A stretch of DNA of 64,000 bases, taken from NCBI GenBank assembly GCA_051453625.1, contig JBOZIK010000001.1:205914679-205978678 (forward strand), read 5' to 3'. Positions 49,601-61,855 of the stretch are shown here, in pieces. This DNA comes from Welwitschia mirabilis (lineage: Eukaryota > Gnetophyta > Gnetopsida > Welwitschiales). The position numbers and the translations under genes are program-made. The notes beneath the pieces are model-generated. The model was not told the origin of the DNA, did not search any database, and saw only the letters and a program-made list of their open reading frames with translations. Positions within the stretch are counted from its first letter, which is position 1. Each line of letters starts with the position of its first letter.

Positions 49601-50297
49601 CTTGTTATTTTTTTCTTTTGGTCATTCCTTAGGATCTGCATTTCTTCTTCATTCTTCTTCTTTGTTTCTTAAAACAAATTCAATTTAATGTAAATTATTC
49701 TTTATAATTTTAGAAGTTGTAAATGGCCTAAGATCCTTTAATATTTAAACTCATTAATCTATAAAACATCAAAATAGTTAAACAAATCAACCTATCACTT
49801 TTATTTGCAAAATTATTTCTCATCTTTTCTCAAAAAATAGGTATAATGATCCTTTAAAAGTAAGACATCATGCTATTTAAAATGTTAATTATCTAGGAAA
49901 ATTGAAGTTTCCATAGAATGATAACATTTTTAGGCTTTTAGATTTGAATGGCTATGGACTTACCCCTTGTAAATGTTATTAAAATGCCTTCTCATCTCTT
50001 CTAACTCTACACAGTGTCATCCAATCCATTAACATACATAAACCTTTGTTCCATGGATCTATCTATAGAAGCATTGCTCTTAGAAATTTGGACCCTTAAG
50101 CTTTCCCCTTTGATTTCAAATTCAGATTCCTTAGTTGTATCCTAGAGTTATTTTCTTAAAATTGACCCAAATTTCTACAACATCACAAGTGAAAAACATT
50201 ACCAAAGAAGTTTATGAGGGTGATTTGTGATGAACTTTGAATCAAGCTAATTTGTTGTTGATAAGGCTACATCTTTCATGTGTTATTATCATTTGTT

Positions 50298-50336
50298 ATT
50301 ATCATCATCATCATCATCACCACCACCACCACCATG

Positions 50337-50367
<31 letters not shown>

Positions 50368-50370
50368 TTT
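50298..50370. repeat. ATC-ACC-ATC compound microsatellite
   Basis: ATC repeats, then ACC repeats interrupted by one atgaccacc, then ATC repeats again and a T tract. The A copy has only a short ATC run at 10109. Confidence 0.95.
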
Positions 50371-50429
50371 TTTTTAATTATTATAGTTAATTAATTTTTA
50401 ATTTTTTAAAATATAATGATTACTCTAAG

Positions 50430-51302
50430 AAATTTGGGTTGATTTTAAGAATTGGAAGTGAGGTTGTAGTTTCAAATTCCATGTACCCCATTCTTTTATC
50501 TCTTTCCCTCAAAAAGGGGGAGAAATCTTAAATAAAATATGGCATTCAAATTATGTATAGAATTTATAAGCTTTTGACAGTATATAGGATAAATAAGCTT
50601 TTATGAAATGCTAAACATAGCAACAGAGAAAAATGAAAGAAATAGATAAGAACATTCAAAATTAAATGAGGTCTATGAACCATTTAAAAATGAAATGAAA
50701 AATTATGAATCGTACCCAAAATTAAATAATGTTTGGAGGGCTTCTAAAGATTTCAAGGCTTCTAGTCTCCAAGATTCAAAGGTAAAGTATTTTCAAAAAA
50801 TAAGCTATACTTGATGGAGGAAGAACTCTATTTATAATGAAATAATGTGGATAAAGTGAAAGAACTCAAGAATGTGAAAGGATACATCATGAGCCAATAG
50901 TTAATGTGAAGGTTTCATAACATCTCATAAAGGCTTGTATGACCATTAGGCACTTTAATAATATAAAAAAATGTTTTCTATTCTATCACATCTGATCATA
51001 ATAATGAGGAAAAATAAATAATAATCCTTCATAATTAACATTTAGTCATGCATAATTTTCAGAAAGGTATAACAATAATAATAAGTAAATGAAATCATCA
51101 CTACTACAAGAACATTCTTAAAGATTTATAATTAATATTATAATCAATACAAAAGAAACTCCAAGAACAATTTAATTTAACAGCTTCTTAAGAACATAAT
51201 AGTTATATCAATTTAAGATTTTAAAATAATTAAGTCTCTCTAAATAATTCATTAAAATTAATCTTTATATCTTTTAAAAGAAGTTAAAATATTGACATGA
51301 CA
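50430..51302 (-). repeat. A-type LTR with two internal deletions, right LTR of element C
   Basis: A short block (50452-50507) matches LTR2 10845-10905 including the second B-box-like motif. After a jump, 50515-51302 matches LTR2 from about 11800 to its end. About 340 bases at the LTR start and about 900 in the middle are missing. Ends gacatgaca like LTR2, then unrelated DNA starts. TATA box at 50828-50838. Confidence 0.8.
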
Positions 51303-52940
51303 GAAGTAGACGCAAAATGTTTCTCAAATTTAACCTATTATGTCCTCCTTATAAAAGCTTTTGGTGTTGTATCTTTTCATTTTACTTATCTTACATATGT
51401 CTCTCTCTTTTCTTATGTGTTTTTTCTATCTTTTTCCTGACTCTAAAACTACCACATTATAATAATGATATAGGAGTTCTTAAGAAGATTAAGATAAAAA
51501 CTACTCAATAGTAGAGATCCTTCTTATTTATACTAAGGCCTGTTACAAGAGACATTGACCATTTTACCTCCAAGTTTAAGAAAAATCTAATTTGCCAAGA
51601 AAGAATTATTGCTTTACATGAGTTATGAAAACTAAAATATGTAGTAGGAATTCTTCATGATCTTAATCTTTCATAGTATCTTGTTGTTTTCAACACTACT
51701 TATCTCTTGCTTACTAGGTTATTTTATGATAATACTACCTTTGATGATAACTCCTCCACTTTTTCCACCTTTGTGTTGACAAAGAGGATGAATATTATTA
51801 TAAACTTAATATCTTTAGTTACAAATGTTCCCAGGGTTGACCATGAGAATATCTGGCCTCTTGGTAACTCTACGGTAGATAAGGCTGAAATAACTTGAGT
51901 GCTATGTGTAAAGTTCGTTATAGGGAAAACCAGTCTTTTCACTTCTTCTCTCATTTTAAAATAGCATTTCTTACATCTTGTATCTACTTATAATTTTTTG
52001 ACCTCTTACTGATTATCACAATAAGACCTTCAACTACAGAAATTACATTTTGTACTTCATAGGAACCAATCATACCATGGATTCTCTTGCCATTATACTT
52101 AAATATATAGTTTCATAACTAGAATATTATAAAACTAGAGCCATTTCTTATTCTATCCTTATTAAAAATATCTATAGGAATTTCAGAGTTTAGTTTCACT
52201 CTAATCTTGAAACCATAACTCCCATGTCTTCTATAGGACATTCCACTTTTTTAAAAATTCATACCTTCTCTAAATCTACCTAAAAATCCTCAAATATCCT
52301 TCATTAAAGAAAGCCTTTTTAATCAAACTTTTTTCTCTTCTTAAAAGATTAGATTCTTGTACTTATCATATGAAGTTCTTATCATGATAGGCTACTAGAT
52401 TATAGATACTTTCAAAAAAGCTAGAATCTTTTATCAAAAAGATGTAGAAGAAGAAGAAGAAGAGGAGGACTTTGAGTTTGAGGAGTAATTTGAAAAAGAA
52501 GAAGACTCTAATTAGTTCTTTTGTTTCTCTCTTTAATCATTAATGTTGAAAAGGAAATAAAATATAGTCTTTCTTTTCATGTATGTTATTTTATATCATT
52601 GTTTTCAAAGCTACTTGTGTTCAGACATCTATTTTATCTATAGTCTTATTACATGCTCAGTTATAAATACTTCTTTTTAAAACATATCTTAAACAGCTAT
52701 ATTAGTGCTATAATATTTATCTATTACTTATTTCTTTATCAATGTTCAACTCTTATTTCCTCTTAAGTTTTATTCCCTATTACTCAGTACACTAAAATGA
52801 TATTATACATTTTCATTACATATGAAAATATTATGTATTATGTATGACACATTTTTAGGGGGATTTGCAAAGTCTTTCATCAAATTGGTATTATTTTCTT
52901 TTGATCCTATATAGTTTGCCATCAATGTCAAAGTGGAAGA
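51303..52940 (+). pseudogene. PF20167-like (putative plant transposon protein) ORF remnant
   Basis: Plus-strand frames give RDIDHFTSKFKKNLICQERI, then TRLFYDNTTFDDNSSTFSTF, then KRMNIIINLISLVTNVPRVD, then after a stop HFLHLVSTYNFL. The order of an FY-N-like motif, a hydrophobic beta-rich segment ending near V-P, and an H-LVSTYN-L block resembles the PF20167 domain found in accessory ORFs of many plant LTR elements. An acidic segment (DVEEEEEEEDFEFEE, about 52442-52488) lies just before the element's end. The longest open piece is 51707-51898. Stops and shifts show it is dead. The PF20167 assignment is from pattern memory and needs a profile search. Confidence 0.5.
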
Positions 52941-52942
52941 TT
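52919..52942 (+). other. copia-type polypurine tract
   Basis: ccatcaatgtcaaagtggaa then gatta directly before the LTR start. It matches the tract of the nested minus-strand copia element nearly base for base. Confidence 0.75.
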
Positions 52943-53950
52943 ATTGACTTATATTGTAAATCAATATCAAAATAATACATCATATGTAGATTAAATATGT
53001 TAAAAATAGTATAGGTTATTAAATCCTTTAAGGATAAATAAGCATAGATGTTTTTCTAAGAAACCTATTTCAAAAAAATTTAAAAGTTTAAGAGGAGTCG
53101 ACTAGATTTCATAAGAGGATGACTAAACCTAGATAGAAACGGTTAATCATATTACATAAGGAGTTAACTAGAATTGGGTAAAGATGATCAACTAAACATA
53201 GACTAGGGTAGAAAGAATTAACATAAGTTACTTAGGTTGACTAGATAAAAAATAAATTAACTAGATCAAGTAACAGTAATTAATTAGGTTAACCAAATAT
53301 TTTAAGGAGTTGACTAGTTGGAACGAAAGCAAAACTTTTAAAACTATTTTCTAGATATTACTCTACACTAGATCTAGTCATTATTATATTATATTCATTT
53401 TTCTATGTACTAGACATATTTCCTATATAAAAAAATGAATCAAAACATTTTGACTATTACTCTGTCTAAGAAAAGGAAACTTGTACTGTTGTTATCTTTT
53501 TGGTAAAAGCACACATCTATAGTGTGTGAGCTTCTAGTTGTAAAATATTACTACAATAAGTGTTATCCATCCTTATTATACTTTAGATCAAGTAAGACAA
53601 TGCACTTATGCATGATATTAAGCCTTAAAAAGTCCATTTATAAAGGTTATATGTTGATCTAAAAACCTAGAAAAAAAGTAACAAAGACCCAAATTAGCTT
53701 AGGATTGAAGCTGACAGCTAAGAGTGGAGTAGGATTGTTTTTCAAATTACTACAAATCACTGGTATAGTATGTAATTTCCATTTATTTATTATTTTTTAT
53801 TATTCTAATAGCTCCTTTTAAATTTCTTTAGTTATTTATTTTATTTTTATTTAAATTTATTGTTATATATGCTTAAATATTTTTAGAGAAATTTGTTGGT
53901 AAAAACCTATTCATCCCCCTTTAGGTTTTGTAGATCCTTCGTAATCCACA
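52943..53950 (+). repeat. 3' LTR of a plus-strand copia-type element
   Basis: About 1 kb. Begins ttgacttatattg after the polypurine tract, carries degenerate ggagtcgactag and ggttaacca motifs (53090-53310), and ends cctattcatcccccttt...gtaatcca, the counterpart of the nested element's LTR end read in the other direction. No second copy is present; the 5' half of the element was lost at the junction with the A-type LTR. Confidence 0.7.
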
Positions 53951-54420
53951 TTTTTCAATCATATTTTTCAAAATTAGAGACTTCAAATAAATGTAACTTT
54001 AATAACCATATTTAAAATAAGCATAACTTCTTTTTAAAAATAATAAGTGCATATATTCATAACTAATAGCTTAAATGATAATAAGATCACCTATTACTAG
54101 TCTATTTATTAGAGGCCATTAATCTAGGTTTTTAAGTATTATGATTTCATAGGTCAATGAAAAGGATGACTAAAAGTGTTTGAGGTAATTATCAACAAAT
54201 TTAAATTCTTGGTGATTTTTAGGAATTTTAATGAGAAATACACAATTTAGCAATATCTATTTTATTATGTATAAACCTTTCCACTTAGAAACTAGTTTAC
54301 CTAGAAATGAATGCAATCTTAAATTGTAAAGAAAAACTAATTCTTCTTTTCAAAATAATTTTGTAAATATTTTTTAATTATGTAATTTCTTCATCCTTTT
54401 TTAATAAATCTTTACATTCT
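53951..54420. other. AT-rich stretch beside the Athila/Tat-like pseudogene
   Basis: No feature recognised. By position it would be the 3' end of the minus-strand element at 54430-57620, with its 3' LTR missing or unrecognisable. Confidence 0.3.
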
Positions 54421-54429
54421 TATAAAAAT

Positions 54430-57400
54430 TATTTTTAATCTTTTCTAGCTCATTGAGTTAGATAACTCTTCATTTTCTGGCTACTTAGAGACCCAAGTTC
54501 ATACTCTTGATTATCCAATATGCTTTATGTTCAAGTTCAATAGGTAGATAACAAGCCTTACTATAAACTAGTCTAAATGGAAAAATTTATAATTGTGTTT
54601 TATAATATATTCTATAAGCCCATAAAACATCATTTACCTTATTAAATCAATCCTTCCTAGTTGAACTTACTATTTTCTGTAGTATGTTTTTTTTTTATTA
54701 TTATTATTATTAGCCTTAACTTCTCTACTAGTTTAGGGATGATAGGGAGTTACAACTTTCTAAGTAATCCGATGCTTAATAAGAATATTTTAAAATATCC
54801 TATTGTAAAAATGAGTACACATCATCACTAGTTAACATCCTAAAAGAACCAAGTCTAATTAGAATGTTTTCTTTATAGAAATTCATTATAGTTTGAACAT
54901 CATTAGTTTTGCAAATACATGCTTCTAATCACTTCATAATGTAATCAATAAAGATAAGTATATATTGATGTCCATTCAAGAAATGATATGGTCCTTTAAA
55001 GTAGATATCCTAAATATCAAAATGTTCAACAACAGAATAGGATTCAAATGCATTAGATGTTTTCAACTAATAATACTAAGTTTTTGGAAATTTTTACATG
55101 TTTTGCAATAGAGATATGAATTAGTAAAAATGGATATCTAAGAAAAATCAAATTTAAGAATATTAGTGATAGTTTTATTAGTGAAGTAATGAAAAACATA
55201 ATATTTAGAATGGAAATATTTAAGGATATCATGAATTTCTGATTAAGGAACACATCTATTAATAACTTGATATGGGCAACATTTGAATAGATGAGGAATA
55301 TCCTAACAAAAATGTTTAACTTAACTCAAAAATTTCTTCTTGCCACTAAGGCTTCAACAAGAGGAAATAGTCTTAGAAACTAAGTAATTTATGATTGCGA
55401 ATAAAATAAGGTATTTTTGTAATGAATAAAATGTACTAATTAGGAAAAGTTTCATTAACTAAAAGGGTTTTCAAGTTATTCTATGTTATCCATGAAATAT
55501 AATGAGCTAAAACATTATAAAAACCATTTTTAGCTTTGATTTCCAATTCAAATTCCTACAAGAATAAGATTCATCTAATTAATATAGAATTGAAGTCTTT
55601 TTTATCAAAAAGGTATTTAAGGGCTAAATGATTAGTATTAATAGTCACGTTAGAAACAAGTAGACATGATCTAAACTTTTCTAAGGTAAATACTATTGAA
55701 AAAAAACTATTTTTAAGTAATAATATAATTTAATTATATCATTTAATGTTTTAATTTCATGAAATATTATAGTTAGTATTTTATGTACTCTTTATCTTAA
55801 CACAACAACAACCACATAACCACTGGCATCACACATGATTTTGAAGGATGACATTAATTATATGCTTAAATGATAGGTATGCAATAATTTTTTTTGAGTT
55901 TATTAAAACTTGTTAATATCCATAAATCCAATCAAAAGAGGTATCATTTCATAGAAGGTTATAAAATGGTTTGGAAATTTTACTAAAGTTTTTAATAAAC
56001 CTTTTATAACAAATTTTGTGTTCTAAGAATTATCTAATATTCTTTTGTTTTCTAAGAATAGATAAGTAATGAATTAACAAGACTTTTTTAAGATTAACTT
56101 AAATTCCCTCTAATGAAATAATGTGTCCTAAAACTATGCCCTTACTTATCATAAAGTAATATTTTTCCTAATATAAAAGAAAGCATTTTTTAATGCACTA
56201 AATGAGTGTAAGTTATAAATTATAATGAGAATGGTCAAAAGAGGATTCACAAATATAAAAATCATCCATGAAAATTTTTATGCATGAATCTAACAAGTCA
56301 GAAAAAGTTTCAAGTAGATATCATTGAAATGTGATAGCAGTATTGCATAAAACAAATAGCATTTATGGATAAGTGAATGTCCTATAAGGATAAGTAGACA
56401 TTATTTTATATTAATTCTTAGGAGTTATTTCTATCTTATTGTACCCTAATCATCCAAGAAATAGTAGAAAGGGTATCTAGTAAATCATTCTAAGATCTAG
56501 TTAGAGAATGAAAGAGGAAAGTGGTCTTTTCTTGATATGGTATTAAGTCTTTGATAATCAGTACATATTCTACATTTTACTATAAGCCTAGTGGGGATAC
56601 ATTCATTATGCTCATTTATCATTAAGGCAATTCCAACCTTTGTAGCTACTATTTGAATTGGTCTTATCCACTTACTATCTGAGATTAGATGAATGATTCT
56701 AATTTAATTCATTTTTTTACTACTTCCTTTAAAGTTGGATTGATTATATATTGAACATAAATGAAAGGTTTATTCTTCTTCTTAAGGAATATATAGTACA
56801 TGCAAATGTTAGGATTAATGCCTCTAATATTACAAAGGATCCATCTACTATCTTACGTATATTTCCTCAAAAGGTTGAATAATTTAATTTCTTGAAATAA
56901 ATATAAAGAGGACTTGATTACTAGTAACAAAATAGAGCTAAATCATAAAACAACATATTTGATGTTATGAAAAAGAAGTTTAAGCTTAATAAAGGGTTCA
57001 TCTTATGTGATGATGCATGCATTCTATTCTTGAGAAAGATTTAAAATTTTGTCATCATGAATGTGTGTAGAGGATTTTTGGTAAACATAGAGACATTTAA
57101 TTTTATTCACATGTTAAATTATGTTATCTATAGAAGATATTCTTATGACATTAAAAACATGTAACTTCACTATTTTATTACTAAAAGAGATTTTCATTAG
57201 ATGATTCCTATAGTTAATCAGGGCATTAGAGGTTGTGAGGAATAATATTCCTAAGATGATAGAAAATGATTGATTGGTTGTGTTTTCCATGTTCAAAACC
57301 ATAAAATTTATAGGAAAATATAACTATCTACCCTATTAATAATATCTTTGACTATTTCTAATGGTATTTTTAAGTAATAATGAGTTATTTGTAGTTAACA

Positions 57401-57620
57401 TTTGGTGTTTTTGAGCTCTTTCAAGCCTAATTCTTTGTATGTGCCATAATAAAGTAGGTTTACACTAGCTCTTAAATCTAATAATACTTGATTTAAATAT
57501 GTATTTCCAATTTTGATATTCATTGCAACATATTCAAGGTCTTTATATTGAAAGAAAATTAATTTTAAAGTATTACATTAATTTATTATGCTAAGAAGTC
57601 CTTACTTTTAACATTTATTT
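54430..57620 (-). pseudogene. Ty3/gypsy Athila/Tat-like pol pseudogene
   Basis: Read leftward across frames. Protease VLLDLRASVNLL and GTYKELGLKELK (about 57410-57500), with the usual DLGAS changed to DLRAS. RT catalytic block CIKIFMDDFYIC with intact FMDDF (56258-56272), followed by GIVLGHIIS and a FIKNFSKISKPF block. Integrase zinc region CVP-SEIHDILKYFHS and YLYCKTCKNFQK (about 55060-55260). Integrase core GPYHFLNGHQYILIFIDYI, EACICKTNDVQTIMNFYKEN and RLGSFRMLTSDD (54780-55000). The motif wording is that of the Athila/Tat branch rather than chromoviruses. Every domain is broken by stops or shifts, so it is non-functional. Confidence 0.88.
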
Positions 57621-59160
57621 TCTCTTTTACTATGGACATATCTTTAAGGAACTTTGCATAAAAAAGGACTTGTTTAATTGCTTATAAAAAGGGAATGTTT
57701 ATTTTTCACTTTCTTAATAATATCTAAGACCTATATCTATTTTTTCATAATGTTTTCTTTCTGCAGTTTTTATGGAAAGAGTAGAGGTTCTTAACAAGTG
57801 GGCAGAGTCTTTTCTAATTCCTCTAATATTTTATCCTTCTCATTATGCTTTATAGGTTTTGATTCCTATTTGATTAGATTTTACTTAGATCGATTGCTTA
57901 TTTCTTTTTCACTTTTAAGGTGAATAGTATTGGTTTATTTTATTTGATTAGGCTTTAATCATTTTATGATTTTAATTCCTCTTAGGTTTAGTTATTAGCT
58001 CATAAAATGTTTATGACTTCTCTATACTTCAAAGAAGAGATAATATGGATAGTGGTTTGATAGAGTTATTAGAAGTTTTATTAAACCTTATTTAAGAAGA
58101 AATAATGTTATTAATTAAGTTTGTTTTGATATTGTATGAATTTTATTAATGTTTCTTCCAATGTATTAGATTACGGTGATTGATGATTAAATGATGGATG
58201 ATGAGTTGAATGATATTACTTTGATGGAAAAGAATACAAAAATAAAGATAAAAATGAGTTTCTTAGTTGACTAATGTGATTTTAATTATGGAAGTTGTCC
58301 TATTTTCAAGGAATATTAGGATGATTCCTCTACCCGATGTCATAGGTATTTGAATAAGGGTTATTTTTATGACTCTCTCAATGGGGTCTGATGGCATTTA
58401 ATTATTCATTAAGTTTGTTTATATATATATATATATATATGAAGGGATAATTAATGATTTCCTGGGAGTCTATGTGGTAAATCAAACATTTAGGTTCGAA
58501 GGATGAGGGTTTAGAAGAAGTGATAAGAAATAAGGACTCTACTCTTCTTGAACTTTGATCAATTTGGTTATCAAAATAAAAGTTACTAGGCATTCTAAAT
58601 ATACTAGTGGATCTAACTGATTACTAGGACCTAAATGATCTAGCAAATTTTTCTCAATTTTTGGAACTTTTAGTTATAAGCTTAAGATAGTTCCAAAATT
58701 AATCTAATGCAAAATTCAAGAAGCTAACCCTGATCAACAGGAGATTTTTATATCCTTTTATGGTTTATGAAAAGGTTTCATAGGCCTTTTTAATAACAAT
58801 TCATGATTTCTCATCTAATAGCATTCATTTTATGACTTAATAAAAATTCTAAAATAAAAGATTTATAATAGCCCAAGTTATGATATACAGTGATCTAAAG
58901 ATATATAAGTAGGATTTTTCTTTTTCTAAGGAAGCATGAGAAAAGGATTAGTTTAAGGAAATTTGCAGTGTTAAGGAACTGAGGTAAATTGAATAACATA
59001 CATTTAAAATATTTTAGATTCATGTATGAATATTTTAATTCTAAGCCATGGAAATGGAAAAGTAACTAAATAGTAAAAGGATCAAAATTAACCCATATGC
59101 TATTGTGGATTGGACTATGCAAGATGGGGTACCAAAACATTGAGGTTGTAAGTAATTTCT
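57621..59160. other. degraded flank of Athila/Tat-like element, possible gag
   Basis: Expected position of gag for the minus-strand element, but no zinc knuckle or capsid motif is readable. Includes an (AT)9 tract at 58421-58440. Short open frames such as 58402-58593 are not supported by any motif. Confidence 0.3.
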
Positions 59161-59934
59161 AAGGGTATGTTAGGGGTTGAAGGGGGGATATGTTTAGTTA
59201 AGAGTTTGGGTTGCTTACTAGTTAAGTTAATAGGCTTGAAGGTTATACAATAATTTTCATTAGAAAAGGATATCTTTTTTAATACAAAATGCATTGGAAG
59301 ATAGATTAGAAATTTTGGTTAGATTATTGGGATGTTTATTGTCCATGTATTTACTCATGCAGTTGATTCCTTAAAGGTAGTCTCTATTAATTATTATTCT
59401 TAATATTAAGGTCCATGCTTGCATTAGATGAAATGCTAATTAAATTACCTAGATTATTTAATATCTAATGCACACACAACTCAGATAGGTTTCATAGTGA
59501 TCCTAAAAGTGGAATGGTCTTTAAATTTATTACAGAGGATTCTATTTAAGTTTTGGAAGCTAAATCATAAAAAGGTCAATAGTGTTAGTTAGGTATGGCA
59601 GTGGCAATAGTTGTTTAGCATATTTTAGTATGGGAAAAAAATCATGTTAATTACAAATGCTATACAAAATATTTTGTGTTACAAACTTTAGAAAATACAC
59701 AATGAAAAATTAAATTTACAATGGCCTTGAAATTAAAATATTAAAAAACTCCTAAAATATTTTTTTTATTTTTAGAATTTTTAACTATATAAACTAAAAT
59801 TCACTAAAAGAAAAATTAATTAATATAATTAAAAAATTGTACATCTATTAGAAGTGCTAAAAAACTAGAATTTGAAAGAAAGAAAATATTATGTGCTTTC
59901 TATGAAGGTATCTTATCATTATCATTAGTAATAA
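59161..59934. other. unassigned stretch with a purine-rich run
   Basis: The run ttaggggttgaaggggggat at 59170-59189 looks like a plus-strand polypurine tract, but no LTR pair could be attached to it. Nothing else was recognised. Confidence 0.3.
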
Positions 59935-61139
59935 TGCCAAAACACTATTTATGTCTAGATTTTACAATTTATAAATTAAGATTCTTGCTATAGTAGAGTC
60001 CTGATGTCATTCTTGCTATGAGAGTAAATCGAGGTAAAAATACTAAATAGAGATAACATAAAAATCTTCTAACTTGTAAAGGTTCAAATAGATTAAAAAT
60101 TGAGAGCAAGATGAGAGTGAACCTCTATGGCAAAATAGGGAAATGAGATAACTCCAAAGGTCTAGATTAACTTATATAACAGTAAATATTCGCTCTAATA
60201 ATAAACTATAAATTATTGAAATATAGCTTAAATTACTAAGTCATTAAAGCTTAGATTACTATAACATAATCTCATTTACCCCATAAGTCTTAGTAAATTT
60301 CTTAATCACTTTAGTCCTTCATAGACTTTTTTAAGCATGAAACGTAAGAGTGAAAATGCTCAAAATCCATAAAAATAAGAAGATACAATTAATAAGTAAA
60401 CTTAATAAAATCACTTGGTCATTTAAAAAACTCACTAGTATAGGTTCATTTAATTGTTAAAAGCATGATTATATTTACACTTAAAATCAAGGAGGAGTAA
60501 CTACTATTCCATGAGAAATAGAAATTACATTATATTAAATGAAAAAAGTAAACTAATATAGATTTCTCAAAGCTAGACTTAAGTAGTCCACTCTTAAAAA
60601 GGAAGCATAAAAAGTCATGTTGATTGATAATCTAAGGATTTCATCTATTTTCTTCAACCAAATATTATTATAAATGAGGGTGCTTGGCCCTTTTTATAGG
60701 TAAAAATAAGTTAGGATTTCAAGATTAGGGTTTTATATTTTAGAGTTTTTAATTAAAATTTGATACTTTTATGATCACATATTTTATCAAAGTTTTATAT
60801 GATAATTACCTAATCCCATAAGTGAAAATTAATCACCTTTCTAAGATAACTCTAGAATGTAACTCTTTATGCATCTTACTTTAAAGGACTAGTGGTGCTA
60901 ATGACCTAGATGATGACATTAGTACTTTTAAATGAATTAAATTCAATTTTTAACATGTGATCTAGAAAGCAACATTTTATCTAGAATTATTATTAAAAAA
61001 TTACAAAAGTTAATAAATTATATTGAAAATAGCTAAATAAATAATATTATAATAAAACAAGTATTTAATATTTTTACTAAGCTAAATTGATCTAATATAC
61101 TTAGTTTGACTGTCAAGTTTTACATGTTATTAACCACCA
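59935..61139 (-). repeat. left LTR of small element
   Basis: Pairs with 61856-63063. Shared blocks include tttacaatttataaattaag, gggaaatgagataactccaa and the end tttttacatgttaac. By eye moderately diverged, so an old insertion. Confidence 0.75.
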
Positions 61140-61714
61140 TAAAAAGAAATGGAGTACACCATTAAAACTCTAGTGAATATCTATGTCTGAGTCATGAAAA
61201 ATCTCTATAGCTTTAAGAGCATGATAATACTAAGTAAGTGAATCACAAATGGACTGAGTAGCTGATAATAAGGCAGGGTGATTAAAACATCAATGTTGTG
61301 TAGTGAAGAAGGTGCTAAAGCAAAGAACGTGATGAATATACCACAATAAAGACCTATGTTTATGATTTAAGGAGCATACCTCATGTGCGGATGATGCACA
61401 TGGAGATTCAAGTAGTGACCTTATCTATGTAGCTATAACTAACTTCTTATTTGTCTCCTCCTTCTTGGAATCTTTCTACTCTTTCTTATATATCTCTTCT
61501 TTCTTTATAGCCTTCTCCTATTCTACCTTTTCTCTTACCTCCTCTTCCTCATCCTTTTCTTCTTTTATCTCTAACTTTGAATAATTTAGTAGATGAGTGG
61601 ACTTTAGTATCTTAAAGTATGAAAGATCTAGACAAGATACTACATCTATGACTCTAATTTGTATCATCTTTTTTGTCTCCTCAAGAAAATAAGTTAAGTG
61701 CCACTAGGTCTATT

Positions 61715-61752
<38 letters not shown>

Positions 61753-61855
61753 CATGATTATAGCATGTCCATCATAAAATGTATGCTACCAGAGGATCTA
61801 ACAACATATGTGTATAAACTAGGTTAAGTTAATAAAACTATGTCTCTAATCCTAT
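61140..61855 (-). pseudogene. internal region with Lys/Glu-rich ORF remnant
   Basis: The plus strand at 61440-61570 is a long pyrimidine-rich run; read on the minus strand it encodes KLEIKEEKDEEEEVREKVE, a stop, then EKAIKKEEIYKKE. A further readable segment with IRSLLESPCASSAHEVCSL follows. No known domain. It may be the C-terminal tail of a Gag-like or accessory protein. An (AT)12 tract lies at 61721-61746. Confidence 0.4.

Larger units (their letters stand above)
44595..50430 (-). mobile_element. internal region C (A-family)
   Basis: Begins with a polypurine tract (44595-44609) and is colinear with internal A from 3380 to about 10155. The last roughly 260 bases, with the primer site, are deleted. 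Like A and A' it has no recognisable coding domain. Its left LTR is B-type and its right LTR is A-type. Confidence 0.8.

Noticed and set aside
59170-59189. Polypurine tract of a further LTR element
   Set aside because: No LTR start or partner repeat follows it.
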